DNA of 22,365 nt from an uncultured Asticcacaulis sp. (GTDB lineage: Bacteria > Pseudomonadota > Alphaproteobacteria > Caulobacterales > Caulobacteraceae), in assembly GCA_946482045.1 (NCBI GenBank), contig CAMLPZ010000029.1, positions 1 through 22,365 of the forward strand, written 5' to 3'. Every line of letters begins with the position of its first letter. Positions within the stretch are counted from its first letter, which is position 1. The notes under the pieces are model-generated. The model ran no database searches. It was given only the letters and a program-made list of their open reading frames with translations, and was not told the origin of the DNA. Made by a program: the position numbers and the translations under genes. Shown here one piece after another: positions 1 to 8,400 of this stretch.

Positions 1-37
1 AGGCCTTTCCTCCTCCCGCGATATCTGCTAGCCCTCG

Positions 38-49
38 GTAATCGATTAC
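38..49. promoter_or_regulatory. 12-bp perfect palindrome, possible LacI-family operator
   Basis: The sequence GTAATCGATTAC is a perfect 12-bp palindrome with a central CG step. It ends 42 bases before the start codon of the carboxylesterase gene. LacI-family operators are typically short palindromes with a central CG pair, so a sugar-responsive repressor site is a reasonable guess. No regulator gene is visible in the window and no clear -35/-10 pair could be assigned around it. Confidence 0.35.
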
Positions 50-91
50 AAGGCGCGGCGCGACACGACCGCACACGATGAGGAGGATGCG

Positions 92-1669
92 ATGAAGGGA
101 TTTGTCGTTGCCGTGGCCGCGTTCATGCTGCCGGGCCTGGTGCAGGCGGGGCCGGTCGTGACGACCGCCTCAGGCAAGGTCGAAGGCGCGGCTTCAGGGG
201 GCGTCGAGGTGTTCAAGGGCATTCCGTTCGCCGCGCCGCCGGTCGGGACCTTGCGCTGGCGCGCGCCGCAACCGGCCGCAAATTGGAAAGGCGCGCGGCC
301 TGCCACAGCGTTCGGCCCCGACTGCATGCAGGAGCCGTTTCCGCGCGACGACGCGCCGCTGACGACCACGCCGTCGGAGGACTGCCTCTATGTCAATGTC
401 TGGCGTCCGGTGGGATCACAGGGCAAAAAGCTGCCGGTCATGGTGTGGATCTACGGCGGCGGCTTCGTCAATGGCGGCAGCTCGCCCGATATCTACGACG
501 GCTCGGCATTTGCGAAGGGCGGCGTCATCTATGTCAGCTTCAACTACCGCCTTGGCCGCTTCGGCTTTTTCGGCCATCCGGCGCTGACGGCGGAAAACGC
601 CGACAAGGGGCTGCTTGGCAATTACGGCTATATGGACCAGGTCGCGGCGCTGAAATGGGTGCGCGCCAACATCGCGGCCTTTGGCGGCGATCCGGACCAG
701 GTGACCATCTTCGGTGAATCGGCCGGCGGATCGTCGGTCCATTTCCTGCTGCGGTCACCGGAGGCGCAAGGCCTTTTCCACCGCGCTATCGTCCAGTCGG
801 GCGGCGGCCGGGGGGCGGCGAAGGGACCGCGTCTGCTCAGCGAGGACCGCCCCGACGTGCCGTCGTCGGAGACGCTGGGCGTGCGCTTTGCTGCGCGCAT
901 GGGCGTCAACAGTTCGGGACCGGAGGCGGCTCAAGCCCTGCGCGACTTGCCAGCAGAGAAGGTCACCGACGGCTTGAATCTCGCCAACCGGTCGGATGAC
1001 GCAGGCGGGCCGATGATCGACGGGCGGCTGGTGGCTGAGGAGCCGGGTGTGACCTACCTGGCCGGGCGTCAGGCGAAGGTGCCGCTGATGATCGGGGCCA
1101 ACAGCGCCGACAGCGGCGACGCCGGCGCCAAATCGAAGGAGGAGCTGTTCGCGCAGTTCGGCGAACGCGCGGCCGAGGCGCGTGCCGCCTATGATCCGGA
1201 CGGCACCAAGGACCTCAGGCGTCTTAATGCCGAGGTCGGCATGGACCGCGGCCATATCGAGCCCGCGCGTTTCGTGGCGGCGAACTGGGCCGCGCAGGGC
1301 CTGAGCGCGTATCACTATCGCTTTTCGTGGACGGCGACGCCGCGCCGTGCGACCTCGCCCTTTGGCGCGCCGCACGCGACGGAAATCCCGTTCGTCATGG
1401 ATACGGTGTCGGCGCGATATGCCGATGCGACGGCTGAGGACCAGGCTGTGGCGAAGATCACGCACGCCTACTGGCTGAACTTCGCCAAGACCGGTGATCC
1501 GAACGGGCAGGGCGCCGATGGCAAGCCCTTGCCGGTCTGGCCGGTCTATGATTCCAACAGCGATCAGTTGATGGATATCTCGGCCGAGGGAAGGGCAGAG
1601 CCGCAGGCTGACCCGTGGAGGGCACGGCTGGAGGTCACAGCGGCGGTCGCCAAGGCGCCGCAGAAATAG
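92..1669 (+). CDS. Secreted type-B carboxylesterase (PnbA-like)
   Basis: This 525-residue alpha/beta-hydrolase of the carboxylesterase type B family hydrolyses carboxylic esters. It should be exported: residues 1-19 form a short hydrophobic signal peptide ending LVQA/G. The oxyanion-hole motif YGGGF covers residues 121-125. The nucleophile elbow GESAGG puts the catalytic serine at residue 210, and GAPHATE supplies the catalytic histidine at 428. The acidic member is probably in the ANSADSGD stretch (about residue 337 on), where the usual DEG motif is replaced. The length is normal for the family. The ATG at 92 is well supported by AGGAGG at 81-86 with a 5-base spacer. The gene stands alone and converges on the hemolysin III-type gene. 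The natural substrate cannot be read from the sequence; aryl or acyl esters of plant or microbial polysaccharides are possible. Confidence 0.93.
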   Translation: MKGFVVAVAAFMLPGLVQAGPVVTTASGKVEGAASGGVEVFKGIPFAAPPVGTLRWRAPQPAANWKGARPATAFGPDCMQEPFPRDDAPLTTTPSEDCLYVNVWRPVGSQGKKLPVMVWIYGGGFVNGGSSPDIYDGSAFAKGGVIYVSFNYRLGRFGFFGHPALTAENADKGLLGNYGYMDQVAALKWVRANIAAFGGDPDQVTIFGESAGGSSVHFLLRSPEAQGLFHRAIVQSGGGRGAAKGPRLLSEDRPDVPSSETLGVRFAARMGVNSSGPEAAQALRDLPAEKVTDGLNLANRSDDAGGPMIDGRLVAEEPGVTYLAGRQAKVPLMIGANSADSGDAGAKSKEELFAQFGERAAEARAAYDPDGTKDLRRLNAEVGMDRGHIEPARFVAANWAAQGLSAYHYRFSWTATPRRATSPFGAPHATEIPFVMDTVSARYADATAEDQAVAKITHAYWLNFAKTGDPNGQGADGKPLPVWPVYDSNSDQLMDISAEGRAEPQADPWRARLEVTAAVAKAPQK

Positions 1670-1710
1670 AGGGCGCTGCACAAGCCCCTCACCCGATCGC
1701 CTTCGCTAAA

Positions 1711-1818
1711 GCTAGAGCGATATGCCAAAAAGTGTGCAGCGGTTTTTGGCAAAATATCGCGTCAAAACAAAAACCTAGAGCATGATGGCGGTTCGACCTA
1801 AACGCATCATGCTCTAGG
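1711..1818. repeat. Structured interspersed repeat, copy 1
   Basis: This intergenic element contains two inverted repeats. The first pairs GCCAAAAA (1724-1731) with TTTTTGGC (1743-1750) and is flanked by GCGATAT (1717-1723) and ATATCGC (1754-1760). The second is a 14-bp perfect stem, 1774-1787 with 1805-1818, with CCTAGAGCATGATG as its left arm. A diverged second copy lies at 14255-14344, with blocks GCGATAT, GCAGCGGTTT and AGCATGATGGCG in the same order and almost the same spacing. From memory, similar AGAGCATGAT...GTGTGCAGCGGTTTT elements are scattered through alphaproteobacterial, especially Rhizobiales, intergenic regions. It sits between two converging genes. Confidence 0.7.
1764..1818 (-). 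terminator. Rho-independent terminator of the hemolysin III-type gene
   Basis: Read on the minus strand, the 14-bp stem (1818-1805 with 1787-1774, 17-base loop) is followed at once by TTTTTGTTTT (1773-1764). This is a standard intrinsic terminator layout. It begins 38 bases after the stop codon of the minus-strand gene ending at 1857. It is formed by the right half of the interspersed repeat. It lacks a T-run on the plus strand, so it probably ends only the minus-strand transcript. Confidence 0.65.
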
Positions 1819-1856
1819 CTCTCGTCCTCTCCCCGTAGTGACGGCGAGAGGTGGGA

Positions 1857-2603
1857 TCAGGCCATCAGCCCTACGCCGACAACGATGGCGGCGTAGTGCG
1901 TCACCGCGCCCGCCAGAACGTGGCCATGCCAGATGGCGCGGCGGAACCGGCAGCGGTTGAAGACGAAGAGGATGGCGCCGACCGTATAGACGATACCGCC
2001 CGCCGCCAGCAGGAGCAGCGGCACCAGCGGCACCTGTTCGACCAGCGGCTTGATGGCGACGACCACCAGCCAGCCCATGGCGAGGTAGAAGACCGTCGAC
2101 ACCGTTTCGCCCAGGCGCGGCAGGCACAGCTTGATCAGGACGCCGACAATGGCCATCGTCCACACGGCTGTGGTCATGCCCCACGCCCACGCGCCATGCA
2201 GCAACTGCGTGGTGAAGGGCGTGTAGCTGGCGGCGATCATGATGAAGATGCCGGCGTGATCGAGGCGAAACAGGAACGGCTGCCAGCGCGGATGGGCGAA
2301 GTTGTACGCGGTCGAAAACGACAACATGGCCACCAGACCCAGGGCGTAGACGGCGATGGCTGCGCTCAAGGTTATGACGCCGTGGCTGACGGCCATCGCC
2401 ACAGCAGCGCCGCCGGCCACGACCGCGAACAGCAGGCCTATGATATGGACGACCAGGTCGGCCAGGCGCTCCGCCGGGGTTGGATAGTGCGGGCCGTCGA
2501 TGTCGGCGCAGTCGCAGGGCGCGACGAAAATGTCTTTCAACTTCGGCAGTGCCTTTGCCGGTGCCGGCATCCAGCCGGATGAGGGGGGCGCTTTGCTGTT
2601 CAT
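1857..2603 (-). CDS. Hemolysin III / PAQR-family membrane protein (TrhA/YqfA-like)
   Basis: This 248-residue inner-membrane protein has about seven hydrophobic helices, as expected for the hemolysin III branch of the PAQR superfamily. Conserved family positions are visible: E45 and H53 in AERLADLVVH, S95 and H104 in FSTAYNFAHPRW, D115-H116 in RLDHAGIF, and H226 and H236 in WHGHVLAGAVTHY. PAQR proteins use such Ser/Asp/His residues to bind a metal. Bacterial members are linked to membrane lipid homeostasis more convincingly than to real haemolysis. The N-terminal 45 residues are hydrophilic and somewhat longer than in many relatives. I chose the ATG at 2603. A TTG three codons upstream (2612) is also in frame, and neither has a clear Shine-Dalgarno sequence. 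The gene is monocistronic and divergent from the AAA ATPase gene. Confidence 0.88.
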   Translation of the reverse strand: MNSKAPPSSGWMPAPAKALPKLKDIFVAPCDCADIDGPHYPTPAERLADLVVHIIGLLFAVVAGGAAVAMAVSHGVITLSAAIAVYALGLVAMLSFSTAYNFAHPRWQPFLFRLDHAGIFIMIAASYTPFTTQLLHGAWAWGMTTAVWTMAIVGVLIKLCLPRLGETVSTVFYLAMGWLVVVAIKPLVEQVPLVPLLLLAAGGIVYTVGAILFVFNRCRFRRAIWHGHVLAGAVTHYAAIVVGVGLMA

Positions 2604-3068
2604 GGTAAGCAACGACGGCTAGGGTTGTCCATCGTCCAAGGCTATGCATGCCCGCGTAAGAAAGCGATTGCCCGTACGCCGCTCCGGCATGCAGAAAAGG
2701 TATATTTATTAAGGATTTATGGCAGAGCCGGCTTGAAGGATCGAAATCTGAGCCAAAGCGAGCCGCATCATGTTGTGACATCCATGCAACGATTGTGTGG
2801 CATGTGCGCGGGCCTATTGCCTGTCGTTGCAGAATTAACTATAGCGTCCGCCATGCCGCGAATTGCCGGCCATGGAGAGTATGGATTGTTGGGATCGAAT
2901 AGCTGTTGGGGCCAGATGCCCGCTGCGATCCTGCCGTTCGTCTAGGCGTAAAGCCGGGCGGGGCAGGGATGCCGCCGCCGAATCTGGTTCCTGAAATCAA
3001 GACATGAACCATCGCGGGATGCGCGCCGTCGTGCGCGCATGTTTCCGAAAAAGACGAAGAATAAGACA
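2604..3068. other. Divergent intergenic region, no gene supported
   Basis: This stretch of about 465 bases separates two divergently transcribed genes and is richer in A and T than its flanks, for example around 2699-2722. Short open frames occur but have no recognisable domain, no ribosome binding site and no family resemblance. It should hold the promoters of both neighbours. Confidence 0.6.
2817..2845 (+). promoter_or_regulatory. Possible sigma-70-type promoter for the AAA ATPase gene
   Basis: TTGCCT at 2817-2822 and TATAGC at 2840-2845 are separated by exactly 17 bases. They match the housekeeping consensus at most positions. The pair points toward the AAA ATPase gene about 220 bases downstream, which would leave a long leader. 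No experimental support is available. Confidence 0.3.
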
Positions 3069-5045
3069 ATGGACGAACATCACATCGTCCGGAGCCTGGT
3101 GCTCCGGATCGCGCGCGACATCGCGCCGGATTCTCCCCCTGCGCACCGGTTCAGGACCTGGGCTGAGACGCACGTCCTGTGGCTGCTGGGCAAGCCATGG
3201 AGCGAACTGAAAAAGGGCAAGAAAGAACCCAATATGGCGGCATTCCTGGCCGCCCTCGAAAGCGCGCCGTCGCCGGCCGAGCCGCGTCCGCGCGTGCTCG
3301 ACCTCAGCGACGAACTGGGCCGGCTGCTGCACCTCGATCCATTCGAATCCAGGCTGCTGACCCTGATGATCGCGTGTGATCGCCTGCCGCGCCTGGCCGA
3401 CCTGCTGGGCGGCACGGTCGAAGCCGTGCGCGACTTCCCCGCGCTGCTGGGCGAACTGGCAGGCGCCGAGCCGCTTGAGGCCGGTGCCCGCGTGCGGCGC
3501 TGCGAGGTGCTGAAGCTGAACCTGATCTCCTTCGGAATCCGGTCGCGCCACGACGCCCCGATCGATATTGCCTGGACGCTGTCGCGCATTCTGGACCGCG
3601 ACCCGGCGCCTGAGGCCCTGGCCGAAGCTCTGGCGGGCCAGCGCCAGTCGACGGCGCTGGGCCTGGCGGACTTTGAGCATGTCGCGGACGCTGCGTTCCT
3701 GGTGCGGCTGCTGGCGGGAGCGGCGCGCAACCGCGCGCATGGCGTCAACATCCTGATTCACGGACCACCCGGAAGCGGCAAGACCGAGCTGGCGCGCGTT
3801 CTGGCCCAGGCCGCCGGTTGCCCGCTGCACGGGATCGGCGAGGTCGACGACGACGGTGAAGAGCCGACGCGCGACGACCGCGTCACGGCGCTGCAGCTGG
3901 CGCAACGCGTCCTCGGCGACCGGGCGGGCGCGGTTCTTTTGTTCGACGAGATGGAAGACCTGATCGGCGGGGCGCAGCGGTCCGGCGGTGACTGGTTTTC
4001 GCGTCGCGAAGGCTCCAAGGTCTTCGTCAACCGACTGCTGGAAACCAATGCGGCGCCGGTCATCTGGGTGACCAATGCCGTCGGCAATATCGACGACGCC
4101 ATCCTGCGCCGGATGAGCTTTATCCTGAAGCTGGACCTGCCGCCGCGCCGGGCCGCGCACCGCATGCTGGAACGGATCGCGGCGGACGAGGGGGCGCAGC
4201 CGTCGGATGCGGTCGGCAAGCTGATCGACGCGGCGCCGGAAACCGCAAGCGTGCTGCGCGTCGCTGTGCGCGCGGCAAGGCTGGCGGGGGAGAGCGACTG
4301 CGGTGCGCAGGCGGCGGCTTCGCTGGTGCGGTCCCTGCGCGGCGGAGACGTGCTGCCGCAGGGCTTCGGCGAGGTCGACTTCGGGCTCTACGAAGCCGAC
4401 CGTCCGATCGGCGTGCTGTTCGACAACATCCGCGACCTTGGGGCTCTGGACGTCTCGCTGCTGCTGACCGGCCCGCCCGGCACCGGCAAGACGGCGCTGG
4501 CGCACCACCTGGCGCGCATGCTCGACCGGCCGTTGCTGGTGCGCCGGGCGTCGGACCTTTTGTCGAAGTGGGTCGGCGAGACCGAGCAGCGTATCGCCCG
4601 CACCTTCGAGGAGGCGCGGCGCGAGCAGGGCGTGTTGCTGTTCGACGAAGCGGACTCGCTTCTGTTCGACCGGACGCGCGCCCGCGCCTCGTGGGAAGTC
4701 GGCCAGGTCAACGAGATGCTGACCTGGCTGGACCGTCACCCCCTGCCGGTGGTGGCGGCGACCAACCATGCCGACCGGCTCGATCCGGCGACGCTGCGCC
4801 GGTTCGTGTTCAAGCTGGACCTGGGCCCCTTGGGACCCGAGCGCCTGAAGCGCGCCTTTGAGCGCTTTTTCGGCATGGAGGCCCCGGCGGGACTGACGCA
4901 GTTGCGCAACCTGACGCCCGGCGATTTCGCCGTCGTGGCGCGCCAGCTGCGTCACGCAGCCGTCAAGGATGCCCAGGCGGCCCTCGAAGCCCTGCGCGCC
5001 GAAAGCCGCGTCAAGCCCGAAACGGGGATCAGGATTGGATTCTGA
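3069..5045 (+). CDS. Tandem AAA ATPase (SpoVK/Cdc48-like, COG0464 type)
   Basis: This 658-residue cytoplasmic ATPase has two AAA modules behind a helical N-terminal region of about 190 residues. Module 1 has Walker A GPPGSGKT (232-239, K238), Walker B LLFDE (D293, E294) and a sensor/arginine-finger stretch VTNAVGNIDDAILRR. Module 2 has Walker A GPPGTGKT (468-475, K474), a pore-loop KWVG (500-503), Walker B LLFDE (D526, E527) and AATNHADRLDPATLRR. Both modules look able to hydrolyse ATP, but only module 2 has the aromatic pore loop expected of a substrate-threading remodeller. Start: the ATG at 3039 lacks any ribosome binding site; the ATG at 3069 begins MDEHHIVRSL and is preceded by weak purines, so I prefer it. 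There is no operon partner and no protease domain. The substrate is unknown. Confidence 0.87.
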   Translation: MDEHHIVRSLVLRIARDIAPDSPPAHRFRTWAETHVLWLLGKPWSELKKGKKEPNMAAFLAALESAPSPAEPRPRVLDLSDELGRLLHLDPFESRLLTLMIACDRLPRLADLLGGTVEAVRDFPALLGELAGAEPLEAGARVRRCEVLKLNLISFGIRSRHDAPIDIAWTLSRILDRDPAPEALAEALAGQRQSTALGLADFEHVADAAFLVRLLAGAARNRAHGVNILIHGPPGSGKTELARVLAQAAGCPLHGIGEVDDDGEEPTRDDRVTALQLAQRVLGDRAGAVLLFDEMEDLIGGAQRSGGDWFSRREGSKVFVNRLLETNAAPVIWVTNAVGNIDDAILRRMSFILKLDLPPRRAAHRMLERIAADEGAQPSDAVGKLIDAAPETASVLRVAVRAARLAGESDCGAQAAASLVRSLRGGDVLPQGFGEVDFGLYEADRPIGVLFDNIRDLGALDVSLLLTGPPGTGKTALAHHLARMLDRPLLVRRASDLLSKWVGETEQRIARTFEEARREQGVLLFDEADSLLFDRTRARASWEVGQVNEMLTWLDRHPLPVVAATNHADRLDPATLRRFVFKLDLGPLGPERLKRAFERFFGMEAPAGLTQLRNLTPGDFAVVARQLRHAAVKDAQAALEALRAESRVKPETGIRIGF

Positions 5046-5052
5046 TCCCCGT
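5022..5052 (+). terminator. Stem-loop overlapping the stop codon of the AAA gene
   Basis: An 11-bp perfect inverted repeat (ACGGGGATCAG at 5022-5032 with 5042-5052, 9-base loop) straddles the TGA at 5043-5045. No T-run follows, so it is either a weak or Rho-assisted terminator or an mRNA 3'-end stabilising hairpin. Confidence 0.4.
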
Positions 5053-5473
5053 CAAAGGCCGTGTGTCTTACGGCATTGTTGCACCGCGGACGCGGGTCGC
5101 GTCGTAAAGAGCGGATACATCTCGCTAATGCGAAATTTCCATTGACAGAAGGCGGAGGCCAGCGCAGCCTTGTTAAGGCGGTATTAACGATTGCAAGCCG
5201 TGTCCAGAAACGCAGAGAACGGCTCGGACACACCATTTGTTGTACAGGCCGGCACCGATACCGTGACGCGTTCATTATGCGGTGCGGTTACACCACCTGT
5301 CTTTCATTTCGCTCGTTTAGCGAGTTCTGTTGAATTATCGATCCCGGCACGCAAATAGGTTCCAGGGTCGCCGCAACTTCGCGTTGCCTGCATTGTTTTA
5401 GTTACCCGGAAGCAAGGTCGCGGCCCGAGAGCATGCGGATAGCCGTCCTGGGGGTCAAATACGGAGTCATCGC
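5053..5473. other. Long leader/control region before the giant RTX gene
   Basis: About 420 bases, comparatively AT-rich in places, lie between the AAA ATPase and the RTX gene. They hold a CtrA-type box at 5173-5188. Near the RTX start there is a clear Shine-Dalgarno GGAG at 5463-5466, 7 bases before the ATG. A 90-codon open frame inside (5061-5333) has no family features. No -35/-10 pair could be assigned with confidence. Confidence 0.55.
5173..5188 (+). promoter_or_regulatory. CtrA-type binding box TTAA-N7-TTAAC
   Basis: TTAA at 5173-5176, seven bases, then TTAAC at 5184-5188 matches the full consensus of the alphaproteobacterial cell-cycle regulator CtrA with no mismatch. It lies about 286 bases before the RTX start codon. 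With the bases around it, it also forms a GTTAA/TTAAC inverted repeat. Binding is inferred, not shown. Confidence 0.5.
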
Positions 5474-8400
5474 ATGGCGATCACCTACTGGAACGGTGGC
5501 AACGGCAACGACCTGCTCGACGGGTCGGGTGCGTCCGGCGCTATGCAGATACAGGGACGCGCCGGCGACGATACGATCACCGGCACCAGCTTCGCCGACA
5601 AGCTTTATGGCAACGAGGGCAACGATATCCTGGTTGGCGGCGGCACGGACACCCTGAGCGGCGGCACGGGCACGGACGCCTACGTCATCGGGAGCGCCAG
5701 CCTCGGCACCGGTAAGGTCTCCATCCTCGATTTCGACGGCGCGGGCAATGGCGGCCTGGGTGGCGACGTCCTCCGGTTAAGCGGCTTCAGCGCCGCCGCC
5801 ACCTTTACCTTCGTCCGCCAAAGCGGCAGCGAGTTTATTTATCTTTTGAGCGACGGCGCGGTCTCCACCGAGGTTTCGGTCAAGCATGACGCCGCCGTGC
5901 GTTTGGTGGCGGGCGACTATGTGTTCGAGAACGTGGTGCCTCTGAACCAGGCCCCGGTCCTTACGGGCGCGCAGACGCCTCTGGCCGGCGGCACGGAAGA
6001 CACGGCCTATGTGGTCAGTACCGCCAGCCTGCTTGAGGGTTACAGCGACCCGGAAGGCGGCGCCCTGACCATCGGCAATGTAAGCGTGAACCGGGGTTCA
6101 ATCACCGACAATGGCGACGGCACCTGGACGGTGACGCCGCTTGCGAACGACAATGGCGTGCTGACCCTCAGCTACAACGTAATCGATGCCCTGGGCGCGT
6201 CCGTGGCTGCCAGCCGCGCCTTCACGCTCGCTGCCGCTAACGACGCGCCTGTCCTATCCGGCACCCAGACACCGCTGGCCGCCGGAACCGTGGACACAGC
6301 CTATGTCCTGAGCCTCGCGAACTTGCTGGAGGGACACAGCGACGTGGACGGCGACGCCCTGTCGGTCAGCGGCGTGACCGTCAGCCTCGGCACGGTGACC
6401 GATAATGGCGACGGCACCTGGACGGTGACGCCGCCGGCGAACCACACGGGTCAGCTGACGCTCAGCTACAGTGTCGTCGACACGCATGGCGCGGCCGTGG
6501 CCGCCGGCCGGACGCTCAACATCATTCCCGTCAATCATGCGCCGGTCCTTTCGGGGGCACAGACGCCGCTGGCCGCCGGCGCCGAGGATACGCCCTATAT
6601 CGTCAGTGCCGCCAATCTGCTGGAAGGCTACAGCGACGCCGACGGTGACGCCCTGTCGGTAACCGGCCTCAGCGTCAGCGGCGGCACTTTGACCAATAAC
6701 GGCAACGGCACCTGGACCGTGACACCGGCCGCGAACACGTCCGGCACGCTGACCCTGAGCTATAATGTCGTCGACATCTATGGCGCGGCCGTGGCCGCCA
6801 GCCGCACGCTGGACATCTCCCCGGTCAACGACGCGCCGGTGGCCGGCACCGACGCGGCGACAGTCCTGGCGTCCGGCCCGCGCACCATTACGCTGACGGC
6901 GGCTTCGCTTCTGGCGAACGACAGCGATGCGGATGGCAACGCGTTGCAAATCACCGCCGTCGGTACGGCGGCGCACGGCACGCTGACCTTGAATACCAAC
7001 GGCACGCCCACCAATTATGCCGACGATTTCATTACCTATACGCCGGCGGCTGGCTATGCTGGAGCCGACACGTTCAGCTACTCCCTGAGCGACGGGGTGG
7101 TCAGCGTCCTGGGCGCGGTCAATGTGACCGTCCAGGCCGTGCCGGTCGGCACCACCTATCTTAATGGCGGCAACGGCAACGATCTTCTCGATGTCTCGGC
7201 GGCGACCACCCCCTATCAGATCCAGGGGCGGGCGGGCAACGACACGGTGACCGGCGGCAGCGGCAACGATAAGGTGTACGGCAACGATGGCGACGATATC
7301 GTGACCGGCGGCGCCGGTGTCGATACGTTGAGCGGCGGCGCGGGCGCGGACATCTACGTCATCAACAAGACCGACCTGGCCTCTGGAAGCGTTGAGAACA
7401 TCCTTGATTTCAACGGCGCGGGCGATGGCGCCGTCGCGGGCGGCGACGTGCTTCACCTTTCGGGTTTCGGCGCGGGCGCGACCCTGGCCTTTATCCGCCA
7501 GAGCGGCAACGATCATATCTATGAAATCCGCGACGGCGCCTTCACCGCGCAGCTGAAGGTGGCCTATGCCGGCGCCGTCCTGGTCGCGGGCGATTATTTG
7601 TTTGTCACGCCGGCGTCGCCCAATAACGCGCCCGTACTGTCCGGCAGCCAGACGCCCCTTGCCGCCGGCACGGAAGACCAGGACTATGCCGTCACGGCTG
7701 CCATGCTGCTCGACGGCTTCAGCGACGCCGACGGCGACGCGCTTGCCATCACAGACCTCACCGTCAGCCACGGCAGCGTGACAAGCCTCGGCGGTGGCGC
7801 ATGGACACTGACGCCGGACGCGGACTATGCCGGGCCTGTCACCCTCAGCTACAGGGTGGACGATGGCCACGGCGGCAGTGTCGCGGCCACCCGCACCATA
7901 ACCTTCGACGGCGTCAATGACGCTCCGGTCCTGTCCGGGACCCAGACGCCCATGGCGCGTGGCGTGCCCGATACGGACTACGCCGTGACCACCGCCAAGC
8001 TGCTCCAGGGCTTCAGTGACGCCGACGGCGACACCCTGTCCATTACCGGCATCAGCGTCGACCACGGCACGCTGACCGCCGTCGATGGCGGTTATTCGCT
8101 GACGCCCGAAGCGGGATATAGCGGCGTCGTCACGCTCAGCTACAGCGTCGATGACGGGCAGGGCGGCAGCGTCGCCGCCACCCGGACCATCACCTTCGGC
8201 GGGACGAACAACGCTCCGGTCGTCGGCAGTACGGCGGTGACGACAAGGACCAACGACATCGTCTCCGGCAAGCTGACGGCGACCGACGCCGAAGGCGACA
8301 CCGTGGTGTTCAGCGTCGATGCCGGCCCCGCCCACGGCACGCTGAAACTGGCGGCCGACGGGACCTATATTTATGCGCCGGACGTGGGGTACAGCGGCCA

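Noticed and set aside
2625..2945. 106-codon open frame in the divergent intergenic region
   Set aside because: No family resemblance, no ribosome binding site, and composition like non-coding DNA. It overlaps the likely promoter of the AAA gene.
3004..3210. Alternative small frame beginning at 3004
   Set aside because: It lies in a different frame from the AAA gene, overlaps its start and shows no protein features.
2997..4955. 652-codon antisense frame opposite the AAA ATPase
   Set aside because: A shadow of a high-GC gene with clear Walker motifs on the other strand; its translation is Arg/Gln-rich with no domain.
5061..5333. 90-codon open frame before the RTX gene
   Set aside because: No recognisable domain, arginine- and cysteine-rich random-looking translation, no ribosome binding site, and it contains the CtrA-type box.
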